DNA of 64,000 nt from Glandiceps talaboti (taxonomy: Eukaryota; Hemichordata; Enteropneusta; Spengelidae). The stretch lies in NCBI RefSeq assembly GCF_964340395.1, contig NC_135564.1, positions 16,450,957-16,514,956 on the forward strand, written 5' to 3'. Below, piece after piece: positions 22,957-36,860 of the stretch. The position numbers and the translations under genes were made by a program. The notes beneath the pieces are model-generated. The model was given only the letters and a program-made list of their open reading frames with translations, did no database searches and was not told where the DNA came from. How positions within the stretch are numbered: position 1 is the first letter of the stretch; every line of letters starts with the position of its first letter.

Positions 22957-25148
22957 GCATCTCAACTTAGCTAATGTTCTTTAGAGAATGTGTAATGGTT
23001 TCAGCATAAGTGGTGCTACGTATAATAAATGTAACAATTGTTAATGACTGAAATTATTGATTTTTTCACACTTCGATTCAATTATAAGATATTGTGATTA
23101 ATTGACGAAATGGGGAACAGAATTAATTGGATTCTCAACTTAACTATACAATGTGAACTAACCTACCATTTCTGTTGGACGACATAGTTTCATAAATAAT
23201 GCACGCTCTTTAGTCCCAGAATGGAGGTACGTACTTATGCTACATGTTTGGAAAAGGTATGCCAAGAGATGTTGCTACCTTGTAAGGTGTAAGCTTTGCT
23301 TGACATCATGATCATTGTTTATTCAAGTCAGGAGCGATTGCCCCTTTCCTATCGCACACGTGATTGATAAACACTCTTTTGAACTCTTCAGTCGTGCCTT
23401 ACCAGAGAGAAAACAACAAAGTATATCGGACATATCCTCTTCTATATAATAGCTGTCATTTCAACACATACAGAACTGAACAAAACAAAATGAACCACAT
23501 AACATTTTATTCAATTCACACCACGTCACGGGAAACCAGATTAACAAAACAGGTAGTCCCAGTGACAGACAGACCGATTGATTGATTGATTGGTTGGTTG
23601 ATTGCGTATATGCTTTCTTTAACCAACCAACCAACCTAGTTAAGTCTGGGTACATACTTACTTTTATGGTCTTTCAGAGTTGCATTCTTTGATGTACTCT
23701 GCATTGCACTGAAACCTTGTCAGAGACGCCAGTGTGTGTCCAACTCCAAAATGCCCAGCTTCTATGACGAGGATAGCAATTCTTTCAGTAGTCACTTTTA
23801 TGACTGGCTTGTTGATATATCCACAATGCATGACAAACTATAAGTCTTGCCTAAGTCATTTGAATATCCTTTACACAAGGTGCTAAATGCTAAAGTGTGT
23901 TACGAGATGACTCACCATCTAAAATCTTCTATATCTTACGTATTTTAGGTTAAGGTATTTTAAATGTATTGTTAAATCCCAGATAAATAAAACATAACAT
24001 CAAACACAACAAAGTGTGTGAGTAATCTGTCTCTAATGTGCCCTGGCCAAATACAGTGACATGTATTCATATTTATATGTATTTGTTGGCCAATTATCTA
24101 TAAGAAGCCAGGCATGTACTACAGAATAGAATTAACAGAGTCACTAACTCATGATGTGAATTTAATTTGAAACAGAGAAATTTATTATGTTAATCAAATG
24201 CAAAATATTTACATCTGAGAGGTATTTCATAAGGTTTGGCGGCTAGTGCTTAATGAATAATTATTGTCATTGTACGCATAATTACTCTCATGAGTTTTTG
24301 AGCAATGCTGAACGTTTTACTTGTACAACACTTTTGAACAGTTTTTGTCTTTTAAGAATACCGACACAATTTGTATCATTTTTTATATGGTGCTTTTGGT
24401 AATTTCTAAATTTTGTATTGTGCAGTGTCTCTAAACAATTGCTTTAATTTTTGGATTTGGCGCTATAAAAGTTCTTATTTTTTTAATTCTTATTTGTTAT
24501 AATTATAATCGGCGCGACCAACATTCTCTTTTCCATGCCCTATACGAAAAGAAAACTGACATTCTGATATATATTTTTTAGAGTAAATTTAAACCTTGTT
24601 ATGTATATACCCATGTTGTACCCAATAGCAAGGCATAATATATGCTGTGGATTATTCACCCATGCATTCGCTCTTTTACGCTCGGGATTTTACGAATGTT
24701 AGATTACTGCATAGTGCATGACACTAATTGCAAAAGATGAACGTACTGTAGCATTGTGTTTAATATATTTATCAGTGGATGAACAAATCCCACGAGATAC
24801 TTCTTCAGGGGAATTCGAGGTTCAATGTTCCGAGATGGAGATTTACTGACCACAAATCCCTAAAGTCGTTGATCCATTTTCAATTCGAATTCCTCGTCGG
24901 ATTATCATGCTGCCGTTGTAGACATTATCTCTTGATAACCTATATTGCTTTCAAAAGGTGTCAAGCTCCATCGATAATTTATCCGTCAACCTTTCCTTTA
25001 CAGAGATGTGGATGTAACCGGAAATTAACTCGCAGAATGTTGTTAGCTTCCGGAGCTGTGATTTACAAAATAACCGCAGTACCTTAATGCAGTTAATCAT
25101 ACCATTGTAAAAGTTCCGTGAGTTTAGCGCACACTACTTCAGAGTGTT
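22957..25148. other. Intergenic, no supported gene
   Basis: Frames at 23364-23655 and 24779-25087 have no splice signals or motifs that I could connect to a gene. A small ATTG/GGTT tract lies at 23574-23605. Confidence 0.45.
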
Positions 25149-25225
25149 TGTTCGAAAAATCAACGTCAAACAATATATGCCATATTTATAACTCAAACAG
25201 ACGACGATAACATTGTGGCAAAATA
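25149..25225. mobile_element. Fragment of the AGTGGCC-family MITE
   Basis: AAAAATCAACGTCAAACAAT followed by ATATGCCATATTTATAACTC matches the inner left part of the elements at 22615 and 42501. Termini are missing. It lies directly beside the MITE at 25259. Confidence 0.6.
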
Positions 25226-25258
25226 AATTTACAACAGAGCAAATTACAGTTGAAATGA

Positions 25259-25618
25259 TGTAGGCTTGGTGTTTCACTCATGTAACATAGCATTTATTAC
25301 ACACCCTCAGACAACTTTTAATGCAAAAGAAACAGTTACATAGGTGCCGTGCACCGTGGGGATGTAGAAGTAGTCAAGTTGATATGTTGATTATCAGTTA
25401 GAAAATAAACAATTGAAGCTATTAGAATCATGAAGTCCATGTGTAATGTTTTCATTGTAAGCCTGTTTTTACTGTACTGTGAAAGAATAACAATGTTTAT
25501 CACAGTTAAATGTCAAATGATCCTGCTGTGTTTATTGTGTCTTTATTATTGTTAGTCTAGAGTAGAAATATGCCAATCTTTGTGTCAAAAACGTAATGGC
25601 CTATTAGTGAAACACCAA
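25259..25618. mobile_element. MITE, TGTAGGCTTGG family, copy 2
   Basis: Left end TGTAGGCTTGGTGTTTCACT; the right end retains only TTAGTGAAACACCAA of the inverted repeat. It is otherwise collinear with the copies at 15730 and 36861 and has no coding capacity. Confidence 0.85.
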
Positions 25619-28600
25619 AACAATATCATTTTATCTGTATCTGAAAAGTGAACTTCGCAAGCGAGATGAAGGAAAATGCTATAAAATGAATACGTCGATG
25701 GACCCCTCTCCATCAAATCCCATGTCTTACATATACATGTACTTCTCCTTACTTCTTCATTTTATCTTACTGTATATCCGTTATCAAACCAATTGCGATA
25801 CGCCCCCCATGTTTTCTTTTAATATAACAAATATATGATACAGATATTATACGCCAACAGTGTAATGAGACAACAACACGCAAGATCGTGTGCCTACTAG
25901 GAAGTTGCCAATTCATGTCTTTGGTTTATATTACAAAATACGTCTGGCATTATATGTACAGGTAATAACACGACTCCAATTTTAATGGTTTTGTCGTGAT
26001 TGCTGACAAAATCGTGCCTGACAAATTGTACCGTTTCTGACTGTCTGACATGCAGAATAGCCTGCAGAAATAAAACTGTTCGGTTTGTCTGTGGATAACA
26101 GATAACACTAAGTCTTATGGAACATTTTGATATTACTTGTGTTTTCAGTCTGTTGTGTTTATATATGAATACATAATATCCACTACCACAGATATTATAT
26201 TTTCTATTACAAGAGACTCTGCTTTACAAGTGACATTTTAATGCATGTAATTCAGTTATTAAAATTGATTCTTTCTTATTATTCATTTTTAATTACAGGT
26301 GAACTTAATTAATTAATATAAGTGACATTTTTTTTTACATTTGGCTCTTTTTTTAAACACAAGTGACTTTTTATTACATGGGACTCATTTATTATCACTG
26401 AGCTGCTTTTCTTCTCAGATTCTTTAATTATCTTTGTGTGCGTATTCCACTAGTATTCTTTTATCGCTTTATGTGTTGTTCAGGGCCTATGCATTTTTAT
26501 ATACAATGGCTCTTTACAACTGCTACTATTACTATTACTATTACTGCACACCAATAGGTCACTGGTAGCCACTTTAGAAGGTTTCACATCGTTGTATTCA
26601 TGTCAACCTTCTAAAAGCATTGGATCAATTATCAATCAATTATCTTGTGTGTGGGTTTTTTTTTTAAATTGTTATCCCTGTGTTCAAGGGCCAAAAGAAA
26701 AAGAACAAGAAAATACAATACATACAGAAAATGACAAAAACAGGACAAAGAAGAAAAGAATGTACATAGCTTTGAAAACATCAATCTGTTATTCATTATT
26801 CAATTATATTATGTTGTTATCATAACATAACAACATTACATAACATAATATAACAACACAACATAATATAACACAACAGAACATAACATGAACTAAACAT
26901 TAAGTTCTGGTTATAAAAAACAACCAATTTCACAGTTTAAAACAGGTTGTAAACAGTTTTGTAGGTTAATGCTTCATTTAAAAACATTTCGATATAAGCA
27001 AGTATTGATTAACTGCCATTTGTAAATTGAGAAACTAGTCAAGCTTTCTACACACGAGTCCAAATCCAGTTTTTCATTTTAATGGACGTATTTATATGTG
27101 AATTTGCTAAATCGTCTCTTTGAGCGATAATCTTTTGAAGTAATCTATCGGAGAAGACGCATATTGTGTGTCACTTAATCGCGACCAAGTTGATTTATAA
27201 GTGTCTTTATCTTAATCGTTAAAAGCGCAATTACCAGAGGAAGTGTACATTGAACTGGCAGCACGCGTTTGTGATTGTCTACTAATGGACCTACAGGATA
27301 GGATAATGTGGACAAATTCCGTCTCAAAGTCTTTATTCTATGAGGTTCATATGTTACTTGTGATGACTCAGTGTTCTGGATGGAGCTAAAAGGTGACAGG
27401 GACCCACTGTGCCATCTAGTCCCTAACATTTTCCAGGTAAAAGCTGCAGACGATATGCTAACATCACCTTATCAAAAGCAAGTTTCCACCCGATAGATGT
27501 GGTAACTCTTCAGCCCTTACAATAAAAGGTAATTACAAGGGAAAGAGAGTAACAGTGATATGATATAAACAAATAACTGCATGCGACATCAAAATAAGCA
27601 TAAAGAAAACACAGGCGCAGGTGGATTTGTCATAAATATATTTATGACCCTAAAAGCCGTCTTAAACCAATGGGTGTAAAAATAATAATCCTCATGTCGT
27701 TTTTAACTGCCGCTTCATTTGCATATATGGTAGCCCTTATTTAGTTCTTGCACATTAGCATATCATTTGCATATGCCACTGCAACTCTTCCCAATGTGCA
27801 AATCGTATTCAGGGTTTAGACCAATAGGACATGTCCTTCTGGACAGACACCCACACTGCATATTTTTAGACAAAATGTCATATGCTTTCAACATGTGTAT
27901 GTACAAGGCATGTTTTCGTTGGAACGTAAAAACCATCTAAATGCAGGAAATCAAACAGGAGGCAATTTAATCCGTTTACAACCTTGAAAAATAGACATGA
28001 GGAAATGATATACAAGAAGATCATAGCAAAGCGAGTTTAATCCCGTACTTGAAGCAAATTAGTTGTATGCTTTATCTGTAGCAGGGTAATAATTGAACAC
28101 CCACTGTATAACTTTTCGTATATCACGATTGATGCATCTCTTTTCAACTTTTCTCTGAACACCACCATTTTACAAAGGTATGCTTGACTGAGTATACAGT
28201 TGAAAACATATTCTTAATTAAGGCAAAGTTCGTTTGAGAAAACCAATGGTGTTGTGACTTGACGAATCGCAATGCTCATCTTTTTTATTAGATGATGATC
28301 CAGTAACATTTGGGGAAAAAGGTTCAGAGACTCATGTAGTGATTAAATATCATGATCATATTAAGGTACAATATCCGATTACCGGGGGAAATTTCAATTC
28401 CAGGTATACCAATTTAGGTAGGTTCTTAGGTGTCATATCATGTCATATCCCAATGGATTCCAGACAAATTGGCACCTGTAAACATCTTAGTGTGTGGTTA
28501 AAAATGCCCGGTATTGTATTTAGGGCAGGATGGTGACAGTATTAAGTGATATTACATAGAATCGTTAGGAAAAGGAATGTCATTTTTGTAATTACACTGC

Positions 28601-29982
28601 GTTTCCATTACTTAGCGACGACCATACATGTATTACCAAGGACACAGAGGGCATATATAGGAACACATTCTAGAAGTGGCATTTCTTGCACGTTGACAGT
28701 AGGTTATTTATAGAACGGTCATGCTGTCTCTTAAATATGACTAGTTATAACCTGAAGCAATGTGAGCCAGTTAACCTGAAACAAAACGTGGTCTGACTAG
28801 ATTACAATTTTACTAACATTTCTACATTCTATCACCCGGCTAGCCGATATGTGAATTGAAATTGTTAGATTATGCCAAAGTTACCTCAGGCAAAGCAAAT
28901 GAAGTATTGCTGTCTGTTAAGCTTTTTGTCGCGTAAGTTGAAATATAGCAGTGTTAGTATGGGTAAAGTAATCGCTGAGACTACTGATAGACTAGAGAAT
29001 AATTAGTAAGATTGTTACCGGGTCAGACGATCTGTTTCAGCTTAATTGGCTTCTAGTGTAATCTTATGAACATGATTTACATATTTCACATCCATTGCAA
29101 CCGATCTATAGAACCTTTGTATTCTACATGTACATGATTTTTGATGACATAACAATGCGATAACCCTTTAAGAGTTTCTAAACCGTTTGACCTTAGGTTT
29201 ATTCAGACTTTAAATTTTGTTAAATATATACGATATCACATTGTCATACTTAAGCTAAACGACGAAATTGTAATGATAGTATCGTTACAAAAATACTTCT
29301 CCAATATTTGTATTCACTGAAGGAGGCTAACCTTGTTGATTCTCCTTATGTTGTCATGGAAACGTTTGGTATGTTTGATACATGTGAATAATTTGGTTCG
29401 GCGATACGCTAAATGGATAGACAATATACAGAGAGTTGATTGAAAGCACGATCCAGGTTAATATCATTGTGCAAGACAGTTGTTACTCACGAGAACATTT
29501 TGCGTATATCTAAATGCAATCTTCTTAAACGTCTAGGTAGATTATTGTAAAACTTTTCACTTGCAAAGTGCACATTGTTGGGTAGGGTCTGGGCAGGTCA
29601 GAGAGTGTTCGTGTTTATAGTTCCATTTACGAACAAGCTGAGTGAGTTCATGCGTTTAAAGTCATACCAATATAATTGAGCTTGGTGATTTGTTATTTTT
29701 TTAGAATGCATTGCCACAACAATTTAAATCTAGAAGTGTTACAAAGTACATCCTACAAAGTATTCGATGGCAGGTTAGGCATCGCTAACCTCTGTCTTTG
29801 TACATCGAGACTGGCGCCTACAAGTAACACTCGAATCTATAACATCCATTACATTCCATTCCCCGGATACATTTTCAGTTCTTCAACTTCTCATTAAACA
29901 CACCAACAACACTACTTAATTAACGCTACGTGGGAGAACGATTTAAAATGTAATGATGAGAAACGCAACTTTCGTCAAATTC
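25619..29982. other. Intergenic, no supported gene
   Basis: AT-rich. Holds an AACAT-type pentamer tract at 26821-26890 and three octamer-like motifs at 27717-27774. Open frames at 27175-27429 (minus) and 28339-28536 (plus) lack family motifs. One possible but unrecognised exon is at 28292-28403. Confidence 0.4.
26821..26890 (+). repeat. AACAT-type pentanucleotide repeat
   Basis: Imperfect ATAACATAAC / ACAACATA units over about 70 bases. Confidence 0.8.
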
Positions 29983-30158
29983 AAAGGGGGAGGTGGAGTC
30001 GAATGTGTTTGATGGCTTAGATGAAATACTAACATGACACCGTTGGCTGTGATGCTTAAAGAGTTATGGCAAAGGGGGAGGTGGAGTCGAATGTGTTTGA
30101 TGGCTTAGATGAAATACTAACATGACACCGTTGGCTGTGATGCTTAAAGAGTTATGGC
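29983..30158 (+). repeat. Perfect 88-bp tandem duplication
   Basis: 29983-30070 and 30071-30158 are identical 88-base units starting AAAGGGGGAGGTGGAGTC and ending GAGTTATGGC. Identity over all 88 positions points to a very recent duplication or an assembly artefact. Confidence 0.95.
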
Positions 30159-31254
30159 ATACATTTAGATGCGTTTTGAAATGTTCCTGACTGTGGTCTT
30201 CTACTTATTAAAGCATATATCAGTACTTGCTATTGGCAGAAATCAAATCTAGTGTACTCTAGCATCATATATAAACGATTTTATGACATAGGTTTATATA
30301 CTATAATATTGAGGACATTTTATTGCCAGAAGGCATCACCTGCACTCCCACCAGAAGAAGACTTTAATAATGCCATCGAAAACATGATTCCACACATTAA
30401 CATTATACCAAAATAGTTGAAACAAAGGTTGATGTACGTACTTTCAAAGCTTAAAAACTGAAAGCCAGCCCCCACATGTCTGTTATACCATCATCGCATC
30501 AGAGTAATGTTACTTTTAACCTCCCATTATCAAACATATTTGACGTTTAACCTCAACTTTTTAGTACTCGACTAATGCAACATTAACCTCCCAGACCTGC
30601 CATCTACCTACCATACTGTAAAATGGCAAACGTGCGTGCCAAACAAGAAAACAATTATTGGAATAAATCTTTTCACCGTTTACTTAATCTTTTAAAATTT
30701 GACGACTACGATTGGATTATGAAGGACCTTGTAATCTCGACCATAAGTTTAAAACAAAATTACAGTTACTGATTATACGAATCCATTAAGAAATACAAAG
30801 ACCATACGAGTTACTCGCAAACAAAATAATAAAATCCGTTTTATATCTCTAGACTTCTTTTTTAGTAACGTGCTCAAAAGAGTGGATGAGCCTTGTTTGA
30901 GATGCTATACAATAAATGTAATCACTGTGTACAGATATTGTTGTGATTTGCGCATTATAAACCATATACCCAAGGAAATGAAATTTTGCAAGATTTCGCC
31001 ATGTAATATTCCCTGGAAAGTAACGGAATATTTATTAATGTCAAATGAACAACAAAACATTCTGATAAAATTTGAAAATCAAAATTTCATATGAAAAGAG
31101 GAAAGGTCTCATCTATTTAAAGCTGTAACCTAATTGGATTCAGGGAAATTTATAAGGTATTATACACAAAGATTAGATGTACTGACTTAGTGAAGGAAGG
31201 CATGATATGACTTCAGGTCAAGGTTTCTCCACGGTGAAGGAAAGCTGACTGTAA

Positions 31255-31930
31255 TATTGTAATGCCCATGAAATAAACTCTGAGGTTGTAGAACGTGTTT
31301 CAATATACCGCTACCTAGGAACACTCATTGATGACAAACTTACATTCCAACAGAACACCGATGCTGTATATAAGAAATGCCAACAGCGAATGTACTTACT
31401 GCGTAAACTAAGATCACTGAATATTAGACCAGATATATTGAAAGCATTCTACTCTAGCCACATTGAGAGTGTAGTTACCTTTTCGTTTCTAAGCTGGTTT
31501 GGAGGGTTGACTGTTTCAAATGTTAACAAATTACAGACAGTTGTCAATACCTGTACTAAAATATGTGGAACTGAATGTAAAAGCATGAAATCATTATATG
31601 GAAAACGAGCACTTGTTAAAGCCACAAAAATTACCAATGACCCTTCCCATGCCTTAGTTCAGTATTTTGAGATGCTTCCCTCGGGTCGCAGGTATCGAAT
31701 TTTATCCTTGAGAACACGTCGTGCTCGGCTCAGTTACGTACCTTCTGCCATCAGAATACTTAACCAGAGAATGTAAGAAGTAAAGGAATGTGAATGTTTT
31801 TATGTAGTCTTTTACACAGTTTTTATTGTCTTCGTACTTTTGTTGTTCTTAGTACTACTTTAATGTGTAAGATTATATGTATGCTTTTCTGTGTTGTTGC
31901 AAGACAAATTTCCCTGTGAGGGATAATAAA

Positions 31931-31966
<36 letters not shown>

Positions 31967-31970
31967 CAGC
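31255..31970 (+). mobile_element. 5'-truncated LINE (CR1/Rex1-type), C-terminal reverse-transcriptase end
   Basis: An open frame from about 31267 to the TAA at 31774-31776 reads EVVERVSIYRYLGTLID, then KKCQQRMYLLRKLRS, AFYSSHIESVVTFSFLSWF and MLPSGRRYRILSLRTRRARL before LNQRM. This is the conserved C-terminal end of CR1-superclade (Rex1/L2-like) LINE ORF2. A short 3' UTR follows, with TTTCCCTGTGAGGGATAATA and a (TAA)n tail at 31930-31964. The reverse-transcriptase core and endonuclease are missing, so it is a dead-on-arrival insert, but the residual frame of about 170 codons is undamaged, which suggests youth. Confidence 0.85.
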
Positions 31971-33538
31971 GTTTACATTCAACTCATGTATTAACGTTGC
32001 GGCATTATTTCTCAACTCCTGGAATTAACACTGACATGTATTGAGGCAACAACATTAAAACTAACACTAAAAAGTGTTTGTGCCACATTGCGCTATCATA
32101 TGATCGTAGAGAATCAATATAATTCGCCACTATTCAAACAGATATTCACCTCCCCTCTGTACTCGGCTGGAGGATGGGTTTGATTGGTAGAAAAATCTAT
32201 GCTGAGAAGGTCTCTTGTGATTATGCCAAGACATTTCAGAAATTTCAAGGTGACCTCAACATCTGTCGAAGTGATGACCCGTTAAATTAAAGAACCACTA
32301 CTACATGTAAGCCCCAAAACGGTGTTTTAAATGAAAATACCACTAAGAAAGAAGTTTTGTGTTTTTTATTTTGATGGTACTTGGAATGGTACACAGAAAG
32401 GGATGTTAGACAATCAATCCCACTACTTAAATATTCAACGGTTAGAATTTTTGTGACCTGTATGCTTTTAAAGAGGTGCTGAAAAACTACATGTGACGTC
32501 ACCGAATGCACATACTTTGTAGTGTTGCCGAATATGCCAGATTGAACGTTGAAGAGTTGCCGATTATGCCAATTTAAGCGTTTTCCTTATTATAATAATC
32601 AATGAACCAAAAGACGAAAGATATGACATCGAATTGTAAAGAAATATCGTGATTCGCTGATCATGCCTGATTACACAAACATTGCTGATATCAGAACTAC
32701 ACAGCTATGGCGTAAAGAAGAAATTTCATGCCTGATTATATCATTTGGAAACCATTGAATTTTCCTATAAATTTGACTAATCAACGAATCTAAGATTCAG
32801 TAAGAATTTACAATGCTATGATAGTATTGCACGTATCGGCTTGGATATTACAGACGGCTATATTGAGTAAAGAAGTACACCAAAAAGATAAAACTTTTAT
32901 GTAAACTTCTTCTTAGCAGAAACATGTATAGAGCTGTCACTTGACCGAAATGACAAATGCATACATCTGAGGATGATTTTCTGTCAGCTTAATAGTATAC
33001 TTAATGTTAAAGATGTGTGCTCTTAGGCATAATACAGAGGCAACGTCTGTCTTAGATACCCAACCGCTATTATAGTAATTGCAGGAAGTCAAGGAATAAT
33101 GTAGTCTCATGGGCGAGGAAGAACAAGGAACATTCTTACCCGGAAGCGACATTATGTACCGTGTGTAATGCAGTACAGCGATCTTTATATGAGAATTAAA
33201 AGAATGGTGACTTTCTCAGAATCGTACTTACTGTGTACCTTTAGGGGTATATGCTTAGTCCTTAAGATTGGTTGGAAAGAGGACAAGAAAATATGTTTTG
33301 AGGCAAATTAAATTGTGGTTTGTGCCCTCTTAAAATAAATCTGAAATAGGGAGAGTGTTTTGGATACTGTATGTCTACTGGGAATTTACGTTTGATTATT
33401 GCGATTCAAATTGTTTAGTTTGTAATGTACGTAGTATCTGTAGTGTAGTATGAAACATGAATTTGTGCTCAAACCTCAGGCACTATTACCATGTATGTCA
33501 GAAATGTATATCGCTGTAGGTAATCTCCCTTTAAAAAT

Positions 33539-33600
<62 letters not shown>

Positions 33601-34420
33601 CACACAGATTCAAACTACGATGGGGGTTCTTCTGGAATAAGCAGCGATCAAAACAATTTTGTTCATAAAATATTTTTAATTTATACATTTGCAATATTAA
33701 ATGTTTTTAACATTTCAGATGAACTCGCGTTATTTTTGCTTTAGTCTCACACAAACAGCATAATTGCACTAAAAGGTCTTCAAGTGTGTGTTGGAAATGG
33801 TTTCTAAAAATGTTATTTTTAATCTAAAGTTCGTTTTGTAACAAACAGTTCTTTTGGACTATAATTTGTGAAGCCAAATATGAAATACTATTTCGTTAAC
33901 ATTACTCCTGATCCACGTAAGTTAGGAATTAAGACCCGCCTAGGTTTCCCATTTTGCGACTAAACCCAAGACTCATTCCTGATGGTTTTTTAAAAAAAAT
34001 CCTACTCTGCATGTAAATAGGGGACGGATACAGATGACTTTGACCAATTAACACGCTTACAGGCCTAGGGCTCATATCAAACTGTCGTTTTAGACAGTAT
34101 TACAGTTTTTTAAACTATAATGTTGGACTACGGTATTACGAATATACAGGAAAGAAATCTGTCACTTTATTTTTTGAAATCAGCTGTGTTTGGGGGACTG
34201 TATTAATGACAATGTTGACTTGATACACAATGGGGTGTCGAGACACTGATCCAGGATTGAAAATTAGCCCCTTGAATTATTCAACACAACCTTAAGAGCA
34301 ACGTCTGCGATTCGTAAAGCAGGGCGCGGCTTATAAGTCGATTGTCCAAGCACAGCAGATCTGTAACTGATATCTTTTAACATAGGGGTCACACCTCTCT
34401 TATTTCGGCGCATTGAATAA
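31971..34420. other. Intergenic, no supported gene
   Basis: Contains only AT-rich sequence and the CA repeat at 33547. Frames at 32287-32511 and 32937-33152 show no motif. Confidence 0.45.
33547..33605 (+). repeat. (CA)n microsatellite
   Basis: About 29 dinucleotide units with one CG interruption near 33593. Confidence 0.97.
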
Positions 34421-34665
34421 TATGGGTTGTGGCTGAGTGGTTAAACCACATGCTTCTTACCACTGTGGTCGGGCTTCGAAGTCATTCAGGATTTGATTAA
34501 ATTTACGAAACTATGTCGTTCAGTTTGATTCTGGGTACTCCAGTTTCCTCCTGCATTAACACTGAACCCATGAGGGATGGCCCATACTGGACTTCTTGGG
34601 TGACAAGTGTTCATATGCTTAAAGAACTTTCCAGTATAAATAAAAGATTATTATTATTATCTAGC
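34421..34665 (+). mobile_element. tRNA-derived SINE
   Basis: The head has an A-box-like GTGGCTGAGTGG at 34429-34440 and a B-box-like GGCTTCGAAGT at 34472-34482. The 43-base spacing between them is right for an internal RNA polymerase III promoter. The tRNA-unrelated body includes GGGTACTCCAGTTTCCTCC, and the element ends in an AATAAAAG(ATT)n tail. No tRNA cloverleaf is preserved, so it is not a functional tRNA gene. Confidence 0.75.
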
Positions 34666-36860
34666 CCATAACATAAACTGTTTATTATGATGGAAATGTT
34701 GATTTGAAAAAAGAGAAAACTCACATGTAAAAGATAAACCTGATATCTTCCTAAAACGTGCATATCCACAAAAGTGGAAATTTTATAACTCCAAGATATT
34801 TCATCACAGTGACATGATGTGTAAAGGTAACCATGGTGGACAGCAGTCGAATATAAAAGCATTTGTCCTTTGAAGAAAACATTTTCAGTGGATGTTCGAG
34901 TCAACACGTAGCATTATCAATATATGAAGGTCGCTTAATATGAATGTCCTTGTGATTCAAAAGGTGGGCAGCAAACACAAGACTGTCGTAATGGACGCCC
35001 ACGACTCGGCTAGTTGTGCTTGTTGGATGTATTTATAACCTTGAGTATCGACTCGTTCCTCCTATTTGTTTTTCACCTTTTTTCAACTTTAAGAATAATT
35101 TCAAGAATAATAGATCTAATTGCAAACGAGTGTAATACGTGCCAAACAACTGGCACCAAGGTACGCACTTACGTACGTCGTTATAGCACACCGACATAAA
35201 GTCCTTTATAAGGCCTACTCAGTGCACCACGTAGTCGATCTATCAAGAACCAGTCACTGAATATAAGTTGATGGCGGCTCCGTAAATAATCGGTGAATTA
35301 TACCACCGCACGATTACTTTACGTTAGTATGCTGCTTTGATACTAGGTGTAAACCAAATTCTCATTATGTGTGCTATCATTTTGTCTTTATTAAAGGTCA
35401 TTGTCAGACCCACTACTTTGGTGCGCTATTTCTCACAAGCGATAATTGCATCTTTATTAATCATTCAAAATGCAAACTTCACGAACCCGAAGATTGCACT
35501 GCGTGATCTTTTTCAAGCGATCCAATTTGACACACCGACGAAACAGAGAAATATTGGCGTCGTTAGTCATTCTGTACATGATGTTAAGCTTCAAAAGTAA
35601 GTTCTGATTGTCTGAGCCACAATATAATAGCTTTCAGTTAAAAGGGAAGAAAAATAACAGTATTTTCAAAAACTGAACTCGTAGAAGTGAATTTTATTTT
35701 TCGATATCATAGAAGTGAATTATGACTTTGGACATCCTTCCTTCGTCGATGATCGAAATATGAATCAACATGTTCCTATTCGCCAATTACTTTTGTCGAC
35801 TATACATAAATGACGATAATCATATAATGCCTTTGAATATTTGTCTTCATTCATCCGAAAAATAACCATGACCTAATGGGGCTTGTCACTTCTTGTCTTC
35901 AACACGAAGTGACAATTTTAAAGCCCTATATGTCAGTCGTATTTGCAACTAATTGCAATTCATGAAATATTCATGCTGTGAACAATGAGAAACATGACTC
36001 TTAACAATAGGAACGTGGTGATGTTTGCTGAAGTTAATCAAAGCGCAATACTTTCACAGAAAGATTTACTGAATGAGGAAAAAAAGACAAACAACATAGG
36101 TATACTCACTGTTAAATGGATAAAGATAGTTTATCGATAAAGTCTTCTCTTGTTGACCCTCAAGGTCCATTGTGCCTAGACAACCAACTTGCATGAAAAT
36201 CGAAGACATTCAATATCTCAGGTTCCTTTGCAAAATAAAAGAAATATTAGAGCTTCTTCATCTTGTTGTCAAGGAGATCAACAATGTCTCATTTTCCTAC
36301 AGAGTTAACGCAGTATTCGGCGACCATTTTGGATTCTAAAATTGGTTAATATTTTAATAACATTGTCAGACCAACCTCAAAAATTTGCATGATGATGCAT
36401 GACTTTTTCCTATGAGTTTAAGTGAAAACAGGTGCAGACTATTTTAAACAACGTAACAGCATACGTTAAATCTTTTATTTTCGAGGCACACACTACGTTA
36501 ATATAAAAGAAAATGTTCCACAAAATTGTTAACGATTCAGTTCTTCTGGGCCACTTTGTTATTTGAGTTCATAAGCTTACAGTGCTATCAGAAAGGATTA
36601 CCATTTTATACCTCTGAACTCTGTAGGCTTTCAAAACTACAGGACATGCGGGAAATGAAGAAAGCGGATTTACAAATTTCTTCAAGATATAGTAGTAACA
36701 GCTGTTCAGCTGACATTAAATACTGTAAATTCATTTCCTTAATTGTCAATCATGATGTTGTTTTTTCTCCTGATCCTTGCATATTTTCTAATGCCATTGA
36801 TTCCTTGTCAAGAATTAAAACCAACTTATATACATAATAATTGATACACAGCTAAAATGA
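34666..36860. other. Intergenic with one weak exon candidate
   Basis: AT-rich. 35397-35596 is an open, spliceable-looking segment of unknown identity, listed separately. The 103-codon frame at 36526-36837 has no recognised motif. Confidence 0.4.
35397..35596 (+). other. Weak candidate exon, unrecognised
   Basis: An open segment preceded by TTTTGTCTTTATTAAAG and followed by GTAAGT reads VIVRPTTLVRYFSQ ... DVKLQ, 66 codons plus two bases. I do not recognise the sequence, and no partner exon was found. It may be chance. Confidence 0.15.

Noticed and set aside
28292-28403. Open segment with acceptor TTTTTTATTAG and a GTATAC donor
   Set aside because: No family recognised, weak donor, and no neighbouring exon with compatible phase.
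34421-34500. Functional tRNA gene
   Set aside because: A and B boxes are present, but the arms do not fold as a cloverleaf and the sequence continues into a SINE body.
36526-36837. 103-codon open frame
   Set aside because: No motif, no splice or promoter context, AT-rich codon content like the surrounding non-coding DNA.
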